A DNA stretch of 33,102 bases, taken from Okeania sp. SIO1I7 (GTDB taxonomy: Bacteria; Cyanobacteriota; Cyanobacteriia; Cyanobacteriales; Microcoleaceae). The translations under genes were made by a program, and so were the position numbers. Every line of letters begins with the position of its first letter. The stretch's first letter is position 1. The notes beneath the pieces are model-generated. The model did no database searches, was not told where the DNA came from, and saw only the letters and a program-made list of their open reading frames with translations. The DNA lies in contig JAAHGF010000005.1 in NCBI GenBank assembly GCA_010672585.1, forward strand, positions 327,208-360,309, given 5' to 3'. Below are positions 26,053-33,102 of this stretch, piece after piece.

Positions 26053-26778
26053 ATGATTAAATTTCTCTGGAGAAAAATACTTAAACCATTTCTGAATATA
26101 TTTCTTAAGTCTAACTGTCCTCTTTGTCAGAGACCAGCAGACAGAGAGTTTTGTAAATATTGCGAAAGACAAGTTTGGCAATGTCAGTTTCCTCATGGAG
26201 GACAAACATTTCCCGGAAAGGTTCCAGTATTTATTTGGGGCGAATATAAAGATAGTCTCAAACGAGCGATCGCTACGATGAAATATCAGGATAACCCACA
26301 AATAGCAAGACCTTTGGGATATTGGTTAGGGGATGGGTGGTTAAATTCCCCAGTTTGCAAAAGGCAAGTAGGGACAACTACTCTTGACAAAATCGTCGTT
26401 GTACCCATTCCGATGCACAAAAAAAAGCTGAAAGAGCGAGGTTTTAATCAAGCGGAATTATTGGCAAAAAGTTTTTGTGAATTGACTGGTTTGCAGTTAC
26501 GGCGAAATGGCCTGGAAAGAGTGAAGCAGACCCAAGCATTATTTGGTTTGTCCAGGGGAGAGAGGTTGGAAACGGTTAAGGATGCTTTTACTGTAGGAAA
26601 AGATTTCCGCAGAAGTCGTACCCGTAGTTTAGTTTTGTTAGTAGATGATATTTATACAACAGGTGCAACGGTGAATTCTGCAATAAAGGTTTTGCAGAAA
26701 GCAGGTATTAAAGTTGTGGGAGTTTTAGCGATCGCGACTACGAAAAAACCAAGTCCTCGTAGGAGAGTGGGGGAGTAG
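26053..26778 (+). CDS. ComF-family phosphoribosyltransferase-like protein
   Basis: From ATG 26053 the protein has 241 residues. An N-terminal zinc ribbon (Cys22, Cys25, Cys34 and Cys37 in NCPLCQ...REFCKYC) is followed by a type I phosphoribosyltransferase fold. Family blocks include YKDSLKRAIATMKYQ, VVVPIPMHKKKLKERGFNQAELLAK, the RVKQTQALFGLSRGER stretch and the PRPP-binding loop VDDIYTTGAT (about 197-206). ComF is needed for natural DNA uptake in competent bacteria, where it assists import of single-stranded DNA; in cyanobacteria comF is required for transformation in tested species. A TTG start at 25993 is in frame but precedes the family similarity. The C-terminal residues (PSPRRRVGE) are encoded by the start of a GGGAGTG heptamer tract, so the natural end was probably overwritten. 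Confidence 0.88.
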   Translation: MIKFLWRKILKPFLNIFLKSNCPLCQRPADREFCKYCERQVWQCQFPHGGQTFPGKVPVFIWGEYKDSLKRAIATMKYQDNPQIARPLGYWLGDGWLNSPVCKRQVGTTTLDKIVVVPIPMHKKKLKERGFNQAELLAKSFCELTGLQLRRNGLERVKQTQALFGLSRGERLETVKDAFTVGKDFRRSRTRSLVLLVDDIYTTGATVNSAIKVLQKAGIKVVGVLAIATTKKPSPRRRVGE

Positions 26779-27322
26779 GGGAGTGGGAGAGTGGGAGAGT
26801 GGGGGAGTGGGGAAGTGGGGGAGTAGGAAAGAAACCGAAATACATCCTCATTTCTTTTGTCTTTTTCTTCCCTGTTCTCTGTTCCCTAAAACAAACGAAT
26901 TTTGTACTTCACCAACATGGTAATTGCTATATTGGCGCTATTGACATCCTCCCGATGCTGCTCAAAGTAAGGATTTTAAGCAGATAACAGGGGAAAAAAT
27001 GGAGAAATAATTGTTCCGATTACATTCGTTGAATCTACCATTTCTACTGACTACTGACTATTGACTATTGACTATTAGAAACAGCAGGAAGACTTTTTCA
27101 GCAAACCCTAATTAGCTATACTTAGAAAAATAGACCGGAATATTTGGGTTAGCATTTCACTAAAGTCAAAAGTCAAAAGTTAAAAGTCAAAATTAAAAAA
27201 TCAAAAGTGATATTTTAGGTACTTACAGCACTTTTGAGGAAGTGTGAGGTACAGTTGTAAAACTATTCTTATATTTTCTGTTCCCTATTCCCTATTCCCT
27301 ATTCCTTTTTTCATAATTAGCT
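26764..27322. repeat. Spacer behind comF: heptamers, element ends and a DUF4336 5' fragment
   Basis: GGGAGTG heptamers occupy about 26764-26826 and overlap the comF stop. A right end of the TATAG family finishes at 26931 (AATTGCTATA). CTGACTA/TTGACTA heptamers lie at 27045-27075. AGACTTTTTCAGCAAACCCT is at 27090-27109. A degenerate copy of the next gene's 5' end is at 27110-27150. AAAGTCA heptamers are at 27163-27205. GAGGTACAGTTGT at about 27246-27258 marks another TATAG-family left end (TACAGC at 27224). No intact gene is present. Confidence 0.55.
27110..27150 (+). pseudogene. Degenerate duplicate of the DUF4336 gene's 5' end
   Basis: AATTAGCTATACTTAGAAAA and onward matches 27315-27355 over about 41 bases with few differences. 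In the DUF4336 frame it reads I-L-R-K-I-D-R-N-I-W-V, the family's start, but ATG has become ATA and the frame soon leaves homology. It is a leftover partial duplication flanking 165 bp of repeats. Confidence 0.6.
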
Positions 27323-28207
27323 ATGCTCAGAAAAATAGATTGTAATATTTGGGTTGCCGAACAACCTTTAAGATTTTTGGGATTAGATGTTGGTACAAGA
27401 ATGACCGTAATTAGTTTAAAAAATGACGAACTAGCTGTGATTTCTCCAATTAAAATTGACCATAAAATTATTGAGCAATTTAAAGAAATTGGAAATGTCA
27501 AGCATATTATTGCTCCAAATCTTTTTCACCATCTTTTTTTATCTGACTTTAAAAATATTTATCCTCAAGCAAAAGGTAAGCATTCAGCTATCAGCAGTCA
27601 GCTATCAGCAATTAGTAATGAATAATTACTTTACTTATAAGGTTTTGTCCAGATACTTTGGCCGTAAATTTTTATTCTTTTTCCATTTCAAAGGTTGCTT
27701 TTACGTAGACTCAAAATTAATGGCTGATAGCTAATAGCTGACGGCTGAATGCTTACAGCAAAAGTTTATGCTGTTTCAGGTTTGAAGAAAAAAAGACCGG
27801 ATATTTCTATCGATAAAATATTAGATGATGATGAAAAATATTTTGGTAGTAAGCTCGAATATTTCTTATTTGAAGGACTGAATACTTTTCTTATGAATGG
27901 AGTATCGCCTTTACATGAGTATGTTTTTTTTCACGGCGAAAGTAAAACATTGATTGTGACAGATATTGTATTTAACTTTGATGAAAGCTTTCCATTCACA
28001 ACAAAGTTAGTATCTAAAATTCTGGGAGGATACAAACAACTTAGACCATCATTTTTAGAATGGTTGGGTACTAAAGAAAAAGAGAAAGTTAGACAATCAG
28101 TTCAGAAGATTTTGCAATGGGATTTTAGAAGGGTTATTATGGCTCATGGCACTATTGTAGAGGATGACGCAAAGCAGAAATTTAAGAAAGGATATGAGTG
28201 TTTTTGA
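27323..28207 (+). pseudogene. DUF4336 protein gene split by a MITE insertion
   Basis: Two adjacent fragments make one DUF4336 protein. The N-terminal part (MLRKIDCNIWVAEQPLRFLG to YPQAK, 27323-27575) carries RMTVISLKNDELAVISPI and VKHIIAPNLFHHLFL. The C-terminal part resumes at VYAVSGLKKKRPDISIDK (27765 onward) and includes YVFFHGESKTLIVTDIVFNFDESFP, KILGGYKQLRPS and RRVIMAHGTIVE, ending at 28207. Between them lies a 181-bp element plus an 8-bp target duplication. Removing these 189 bases rejoins YPQAK-VYAVSG in frame and gives 231 residues, a normal length. Reading through the insert gives a stop after GKHSAISSQLSAISNE, so the gene is broken unless excision occurs. DUF4336 is metallo-hydrolase-like in flavour, but its function is unknown. 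Codon quality on both sides is good, so the insertion is recent. Confidence 0.9.
27576..27756. mobile_element. MITE (181 bp) inserted in the DUF4336 gene; 8-bp target duplication
   Basis: The element starts GTAAGCATTCAGCTATCAGC and ends with the inverted form (GCTGACGGCTGAATGCTTAC). The terminal inverted repeats run about 34 bp with a few mismatches and are built of CAGCTAT-type heptamers. AGCAAAAG is duplicated directly on both sides (27568-27575 and 27757-27764). It has no coding capacity, so movement would need a transposase supplied in trans. Confidence 0.93.
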
Positions 28208-28306
28208 GATTTTTTTTTTGAAGTTAATAACAAAAATGAGTAATTTTTGAATATTTTTAAATTTTACTCCTCAATCTTTTTATATCAATTGAATCAAAGA
28301 ATGTTA

Positions 28307-28483
28307 GTAAGCATTCAGCCGTCAGCTATCAGCAATCGGCTATTGTTTTTAGTTTTAGGTAAAAGGTTTACTAATTGAATCATAATTTATACTTACTATA
28401 AAAGCTGGCTTTAAAGTTTGTTTATATTCATTAAAACCCCCTCATAAGAGCTGATAGCTAACAGCTAATAGCTGAATGCTTAC
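28307..28483. mobile_element. MITE (177 bp), same family, 8-bp target duplication
   Basis: It starts GTAAGCATTCAGCCGTCAGC and ends AGCTGAATGCTTAC. GAATGTTA is duplicated directly at 28299-28306 and 28484-28491. The terminal repeats match those of 27576-27756, but the interior differs from that copy and instead matches about 123-240, behind the transposase at the left edge. It lies in the spacer behind the DUF4336 gene. Confidence 0.92.
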
Positions 28484-28576
28484 GAATGTTACAAAACTAT
28501 TGGTTGAGAAAACAAGGATTTGCCACAAATAAATCAGTAACTAACAAACCATTTAGAGGGTCGCATCATTATTGTC

Positions 28577-28700
28577 TATAGGGTTTCTCAGACTAATGAT
28601 GTACACCTATCTTTATTTATATTCTATTCCCTATTCCCTATTCCCTATTCCCTATTCCCTAAAACAAAAGATTTTTTACAAATCATTTGGGATTACTATA
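28577..28700. repeat. TATAG...CTATA element with TTCCCTA heptamers
   Basis: The left end TATAGGGTTTCTCA and the right end (inverse of TATAGTAATCCCAAATGATT) enclose a TTCCCTA heptamer tract (about 28626-28660) followed by AAAACAAAAGATTTT. The plan is the same as at 28895-29006. A separate CTACTCC heptamer tract lies at 28766-28801. No gene is present from 28208 to 29024. Confidence 0.55.
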
Positions 28701-28894
28701 TAGTAAATATTTATCTAAATAGTCAGGACTGATACCAATTCCAATATTTTTATTCTTTTCTATTTCCTACTCCCTACTCCCTACTCCCTACTCCCTACTC
28801 CTAAAAAAACAGTTATATAAATCAAAAAAAGTAGCCAAATTAAGACTACTTTTTGATTTATTTATCAATCAATAAAAAATTAAATATCGCACAA

Positions 28895-29006
28895 TATAGC
28901 GTTTGTCAAGTTACTGAGGTACAGTTGTTTTTCTTCTTTTATATTCCCTACTCCCTACTCCCTAAAAAAATAATTTTGTACCTCACACTTCTTGGGAATT
29001 GCTATA
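28895..29006. repeat. TATAG...CTATA element (112 bp), best-preserved copy
   Basis: The left end reads TATAGCG, then GAGGTACAGTTG; the right end inverted reads TATAGCAATTCCCAAGAAGT, then GAGGTACAAAAT. Between them lie CTACTCC heptamers (28944-28962) and CTAAAAAAATAATTTTGTAC. It ends 19 bases before the stop of the small minus-strand gene. Confidence 0.6.
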
Positions 29007-29024
29007 GATTAGATATTATTCTAA

Positions 29025-29150
29025 TCAAGCTGCTTTTTTCTTCATTGATTTTTGGTCAGATTTAACAACAACCCATCTTCCTGTTGTCGGGTCACGATAT
29101 ACTTGAAAAGGATTAGATTTCAGTGATTTATTACTACTTCTGGTTTCCAT
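29025..29150 (-). CDS. 41-residue conserved small protein
   Basis: This short gene runs from ATG (complement of 29148-29150) to TGA (29025-29027). It is preceded by AGGAG six bases upstream, one of the best Shine-Dalgarno sites in the window. The product is basic and polar with no membrane segment. The core NPFQVYRDPTTGRWV resembles a small cyanobacterial family of unknown function with an 'NPF-VYRDP-TGRW' centre (recognised from memory). The C-terminus is lysine-rich (KSMKKKAA). It is transcribed away from the hydrolase-SBP gene, so the two share a 355-base divergent promoter region. Given its length, the evidence is the ribosome-binding site plus the motif. Confidence 0.7.
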   Translation of the reverse strand: METRSSNKSLKSNPFQVYRDPTTGRWVVVKSDQKSMKKKAA

Positions 29151-29505
29151 GATGTACTCCTGATTTTTTACATATTGTTATAGTTTCAAAAAAATCACTA
29201 AAAGTCTGTAATCTATTAGATGATTAAATGTGATGATCGTTAATTTTTGAAGTGATTGAAGTCACTTTTCCTCTACAGAAGAATAGGTTGTCCTAATTTT
29301 TTACAATTGTATAATTACGGAAAATCTGTGAATTTTGTAGGCGATCGCTTATTCTTGGCAAATTATAAAATTTTAATAATAGTAAGAACTGTGCCAAGAT
29401 TCTCTATTACAATCAAGCAGTTATAATCTTATTAAACTGACATAAGTATTTCTCAATGTCTTATCTCAGGTTAAGAAGGTTTGCAGTTTTTGGTGATTTA
29501 AAAAT
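29151..29505. other. Divergent promoter region of the small protein and the hydrolase-SBP gene
   Basis: No gene is seen. AAGTGA/TCACTT over six bases (about 29260-29277) is a small inverted repeat, and a GCGATCGC site lies at 29342. AT-rich stretches could hold promoters in both directions, but no -35/-10 pair is clear enough to place. This spacer is free of the dispersed repeat families that fill the others. Confidence 0.4.
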
Positions 29506-32010
29506 ATGAGTAAAAAGCCTAGAAAATTAACAAAATTTTTGACAACCACTCTAGTAATAACAACGATAGTTAGCTTTGATTTTTTGCAAGATATATTCAA
29601 GCCAAAACCAGTTGATGCTGCCGAAAGAATAGTATTTAAAGTTCCAAAACTCACAGATTTATATATGTCTGTAGATTCTCTAGAAGTCTTTGCTAAAGAA
29701 GGAATAATTAGTAATGATTTTGCCTTTTATACTGCTTTTATGGAAGAAGAAGATTTGGTAAATTTGCGGAAAGTATTACAAGAACGTTTTGATATTCCCC
29801 CTGAATTAATTTCTCGCATTACAAATATGGCAATGGGAGAAGATTTCCTCAAATATTTGGGTCGTTTAGTACAAATTGACCCCGATATTAATGGTTATGA
29901 TGGGATAAGAACAGCTTTAATAGAAGCTGCATCAGACCCAGAGGAAGGATTTACTATTATCAATGTTATTAAAAAATTTCCCGCAGAAACAATCAGGATA
30001 AGTACAAATTTTTTATCTGAATTTTCTAATGAGTTAACTACTTTTAATGAGTATCGAGATACTTCAGTTACAGCAATTATTGAACAGACAGAAAAACAAG
30101 TTGCTACAGACCCAAAAATTGATTATTCTCAACTTGTAGATTTGAGTAAACCAGGTCCCTATAAAGTCATCAAAAAATCTATTAGTTTTGAAATAGATGA
30201 TTTACGCCAAACTGACACAGGTTTAGCAGGTTCTTATAATCTTGAAGCTGATATTTATTTACCCGCAGGAATTTCTCAACCAGTACCATTAGTAGTCTAT
30301 AGTCATGGTTTTGGAGCTGAGAAAAAAAGTATTCTTTTAGCAGAACATTTAGCATCTTATGGCATTGCATTAGCTGGTGTAGAACATTTAGGTAGTGACT
30401 TAGCATATCGCCAATCTTTTTTAAAAGGAGAAGTTGATATAGATATTAGTCCTATTGAATATATTAGCCGACCATTAGACCTGAGTTATTTATTAGATGA
30501 ACTGGAAAGGTTAGGTGAAACTGACTCTAATTGGAAATCAAAACTTGACCTAAATAAAGTAGGTGCATTAGGAAATTCTTTTGGTGCAACGACAGTCTTA
30601 TCTTTAGGAGGTGCTAATATTAATTTGCCCAGATTAAATCAAGAATGTGACCCGGAAAATTTGAGTTTAAATATATCAGTATTATTGCAATGTCGTGCCA
30701 ATTATTTACCTCCTTCAAACTATCAATTAAGAGACCCTCGTATCAAAGCAGTTTTCGCTTACTTTCCTCTAACAAGTGTAGTTTTCGGACCTGAAGAAAT
30801 GCAAAATATTTCTGTTCCTACTCTAATGATGGGAGGTAGTCACGATCTTCTCACTCCAGGAATAGAAGAAGATGTTCATCCTTTTATTTGGATGGATAAC
30901 TCAGATAAATATTTAGCTTTTTTGGTTCCGGGAACTCATTTTTCTACCAGCACTTTAATACCTGGTTTGCCTGAAATATTACAGGGACCGACACCGGAAG
31001 TCGGACAGTATTATCTCAAAAACTTGAGCGTAGCTTTCTTTAAAAAATATCTAGATAATCAATCAGAATATGAACCATATTTAACTGCTTCTTATGGCAA
31101 AGTTATGAATAAAGATTCCCTAAGTTTGAATTTAATTCAATCTTTAACAGCACAACAATTAGAAACTGCTTATAGTGGTTCTCTGCCAAAACCTATCGTA
31201 CCTCCAACTGTTACTGCTCAAGTTCCTAAAAGACAAGAAAGCATCTTAGAAGAAATTCAAAGAACTGGAGTAATGAAAGTAGCAATGAGAAGAGACGCTA
31301 CTCCTTTTGGTTATGTAGATAATACCGGAGAATGGGCTGGTTATTGTGAAGATATAATTGATGTTTTTGCTCAAAAAATTGCTCAAGAATTGAAAATTTC
31401 TACTGGAGTTAAAGTAATAAAAATTCCATCGAATCTAGAAAATCGTTTTCAGTTAGTTCAGAATGGTAATGTACATTTAGAATGCGGTCCAAATACTATT
31501 AGAGATGATGTGAGAAATGTGGCTTTTTCTAATCCTTTCTTTGTCACAGGAACGAATTTTCTAGTTGCTAAAGACACAGAAATAAATCCTAATAGCAATT
31601 TAGTAGGAGTTAAAACAGGTGTCTTGAAAAATACTATTACAGAAAAATTTATTAAAACAAAATATCCAGAAATTGAAGCCTTTTATTTTGAAGGTAATAC
31701 GGGGGTTAATCAAGCTGTAAAATCTTTAGCTAAAGGAGAAATTCAGGCTTTTGTTAATGATGGAATTTTATCTGTAGGGGAAGTAGTCAGGCAAAATTTA
31801 GATATTAATAATTACAAGTTAATTCCAGAAAAACCTTTAACCTGTGATTTTTATGGGATGATTATTCCCAATAATGACCCAGAATGGCAAAATCAACTTA
31901 ACTCTTTTATTGATGGTAATAAATCTCAATCCATTGATGAAAAATGGTTCAAAAATTTGTTTCCTTATCAGTTAGAGAATCTAGATTACTGCGTTAATCA
32001 GAAAAAGTAA
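29506..32010 (+). CDS. Secreted DUF1400-alpha/beta hydrolase fused to a solute-binding domain
   Basis: The 834-residue protein has a signal sequence (basic start, hydrophobic 11-25; likely cleavage after VDAA at 39). A DUF1400 helical domain follows (about 41-165). An alpha/beta hydrolase domain (about 215-530) has oxyanion segment YSHGFG (265-270), nucleophile elbow GNSFG with Ser358, acid Asp447 (GSHDLLTP) and His478 (GTHFS). A Pro-rich linker spans about 560-575. An SBP_bac_3-type periplasmic binding domain (about 576-830) reads ILEEIQRTGVMKVAMRRDATPFGYVD, then WAGYCEDIIDVFAQKIA. The catalytic triad is complete, so an esterase/lipase-like activity outside the cytoplasmic membrane is likely. 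The binding domain may hold a small ligand or target the enzyme. No transporter subunits are adjacent. The last 370 bases recur as tandem copies downstream. Confidence 0.88.
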   Translation: MSKKPRKLTKFLTTTLVITTIVSFDFLQDIFKPKPVDAAERIVFKVPKLTDLYMSVDSLEVFAKEGIISNDFAFYTAFMEEEDLVNLRKVLQERFDIPPELISRITNMAMGEDFLKYLGRLVQIDPDINGYDGIRTALIEAASDPEEGFTIINVIKKFPAETIRISTNFLSEFSNELTTFNEYRDTSVTAIIEQTEKQVATDPKIDYSQLVDLSKPGPYKVIKKSISFEIDDLRQTDTGLAGSYNLEADIYLPAGISQPVPLVVYSHGFGAEKKSILLAEHLASYGIALAGVEHLGSDLAYRQSFLKGEVDIDISPIEYISRPLDLSYLLDELERLGETDSNWKSKLDLNKVGALGNSFGATTVLSLGGANINLPRLNQECDPENLSLNISVLLQCRANYLPPSNYQLRDPRIKAVFAYFPLTSVVFGPEEMQNISVPTLMMGGSHDLLTPGIEEDVHPFIWMDNSDKYLAFLVPGTHFSTSTLIPGLPEILQGPTPEVGQYYLKNLSVAFFKKYLDNQSEYEPYLTASYGKVMNKDSLSLNLIQSLTAQQLETAYSGSLPKPIVPPTVTAQVPKRQESILEEIQRTGVMKVAMRRDATPFGYVDNTGEWAGYCEDIIDVFAQKIAQELKISTGVKVIKIPSNLENRFQLVQNGNVHLECGPNTIRDDVRNVAFSNPFFVTGTNFLVAKDTEINPNSNLVGVKTGVLKNTITEKFIKTKYPEIEAFYFEGNTGVNQAVKSLAKGEIQAFVNDGILSVGEVVRQNLDINNYKLIPEKPLTCDFYGMIIPNNDPEWQNQLNSFIDGNKSQSIDEKWFKNLFPYQLENLDYCVNQKK

Positions 32011-32383
32011 TACCAGAAAATTTATTCAAACAAAATATCCTGAAACTGAAACCATTTATTTTGAAGGTAATACAGGAGTGAATCAAGCTGTAAAATCTTT
32101 AGCTAAAGGAGAAATTCAGGCTTTTGCTAATGATGGAATTTTATCTGTAGGGGAAGTAGTCAGGCAAAATTTAGATATTAATAATTACAAGTTAATTCCA
32201 GAAAAACCTTTAACCTGTGATTTTTATGGGATGATTATTCCCAATAATGACCCAGAATGGCAAAATCAACTTAACTCTTTTATTGATGGTAATAAATCTC
32301 AATCCATTGATGAAAAATGGTTCAAAAATTTGTTTCCTTATCAGTTAGAGAATCTAGATTACTGCGTGAATCAGAAAAAGTAA
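32011..32383 (+). pseudogene. Tandem 3' copy B of the solute-binding domain
   Basis: From ACCAGAAAATTTATTC the copy is nearly identical to 31640-32010. In its own frame it reads TRKFIQTKYPETETIYFEGN through to NLDYCVNQKK and TAA (32381-32383). It starts one base after the previous stop and lacks any start codon or promoter; GTG at 32078 is an unlikely start. Against the intact gene it differs mainly in the first 25 codons and at FANDGI for FVNDGI. Confidence 0.88.
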
Positions 32384-32764
32384 TACCAGAAAATTTATTC
32401 AAACAAAATATCCTGAAACTGAAACCATTTATTTTGAAGGTAATACAGGAGTGAATCAAGCTGTAAAATCTTTAACTAAAGGAGAAATTCAAGCTTTTGT
32501 TAATGATGGAATTTTATCTGTAGGGGAAATAGTCAGGCAAAATTTAGATATTAAGATATTAATAATTACAAGTTAGTGCCTGAAAAACCTTTAACCTGTG
32601 ATTTTTATGGGATGATTATTCCCAATAATGACCCAGAATGGCAAAATCAACTTAACTCTTTTATTGATGGTGATAAATCTCAATCCATTGATGAAAAATG
32701 GTTCAAAAATTTGTTTCCTTATCAGTTAGAGAATCTAGATTACTGCGTGAATCAGAAAAAGTAA
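32384..32764 (+). pseudogene. Tandem 3' copy C, frameshifted
   Basis: Same unit as copy B but 8 bp longer: AGATATTA is duplicated at about 32546-32562. The frame breaks after NLDIK. It carries its own substitutions (SLTKG, GEIVRQ, DGDKS). Sequence after the break remains open in another frame to the same VNQKK end. Confidence 0.85.
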
Positions 32765-33102
32765 TACCAGAAAATTTATTCAAACAAAATATCCTGAAAC
32801 TGAAACCATTTATTTTGAAGGTAATACAGGAGTGAATCAAGCTGTAAAATCTTTAACTAAAGGAGAAATTCAAGCTTTTGCTAATGATGGAATTTTATCT
32901 GTAGGGGAAGTAGTCAGGCAAAATTTAGATATTAATAATTACAAGTTAATTCCAGAAAAACCTTTAACCTGTGACTTTTATGGGATGATTATTCCCAATA
33001 ATGACCCAGAATGGCAAAATCAACTTAACTCTTTTATTGATGGTAATAAATCTCAATCCATTGATGAAAAATGGTTCAAAAATTTGTTTCCTTATCAGTT
33101 AG
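32765..33102 (+). pseudogene. Tandem 3' copy D, cut by the window end
   Basis: Begins with the same ACCAGAAAATTTATTC junction and is open to the window edge at YQL. It combines SLTKG (as copy C) with FANDG and GEVVRQ (as copy B), a mosaic. The array may continue beyond 33102. Confidence 0.82.

Noticed and set aside
27456-27734. 92-codon frame crossing the DUF4336 gene and the MITE
   Set aside because: Out of frame with the conserved protein and dependent on the inserted element.
32078-32383. 101-residue separate gene starting at GTG
   Set aside because: It is the 3' part of a tandem copy of the solute-binding domain with no promoter or ribosome-binding site; the homology extends upstream of the GTG.
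1-33102. tRNA, rRNA or known riboswitch genes
   Set aside because: No T-loop motif (GGTTCGAATCC-like) in cloverleaf context and no rRNA-like stretch was seen by eye; a covariance-model search would be needed to exclude them fully.

Overview
The window is about 33 kb of AT-rich DNA from a cyanobacterium, most likely a filamentous marine type of the Trichodesmium/Okeania kind. The evidence is scattered GCGATCGC (HIP1) octamers (near 2270, 9824, 24707, 26267, 26731 and 29342), many heptanucleotide tandem repeats, cyanobacterial protein families (BCD/PucC-type transporter, DUF928, DUF4336, DUF1400-hydrolase, pentapeptide repeats), low coding density and large repeat-filled spacers. The genus is an inference from style, not from a marker gene.

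Layout. 1-880: C-terminal end of an IS5-like transposase, the 3' end of that element, and repeats. 884-2302: pigment-type MFS transporter. 2426-3936: a tandem-repeat array running into the 3' end of fdhD (minus strand, 3937-4794). 5289-5754: a frameshifted membrane-protein gene. 5978-11706: a loose arsenic region with an ArsM-type arsenite methyltransferase, two unrelated small genes (a single-TM protein and a DUF2267 protein), then the arsenosugar radical SAM protein ArsS and an ArsR repressor with a CVCDIC metal site. 12321-16570: pentapeptide-repeat protein, CHASE2-adenylate cyclase and a secreted DUF928 protein. 16964-21266: TVP38/VTT membrane protein, HAD phosphatase and a Uup-type ABC-F ATPase. 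21490-22790: a second tandem array. 22787-25264 (minus): a PEP synthase-like protein with eroded motifs. 25311-25890: a third array. 26053-26778: ComF. 27323-28207: a DUF4336 gene split by a small mobile element. 29025-29150 (minus): a 41-residue protein. 29506-32010: a secreted alpha/beta hydrolase fused to a solute-binding domain, followed by at least three tandem promoterless copies of its 3' end running off the window.

The clearest biology is (i) the arsenic methylation/arsenosugar gene set and (ii) an unusually legible record of small non-autonomous elements. One family starts GTAAGCATTCAGC and makes 8-bp target duplications; one copy splits the DUF4336 gene so cleanly that removing it restores the frame. 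Its interior matches the DNA just 3' of the transposase at the left edge, which suggests that transposase's element is the parent. Three other families (TTACC...GGTAA with a covarying central hairpin; TATAG...CTATA carrying heptamer tracts; a GGTGCATCTCA-ended element) are also visible, one nested inside another. (iii) The silent 3' cassettes behind the hydrolase-SBP fusion are the most unusual gene-level structure.
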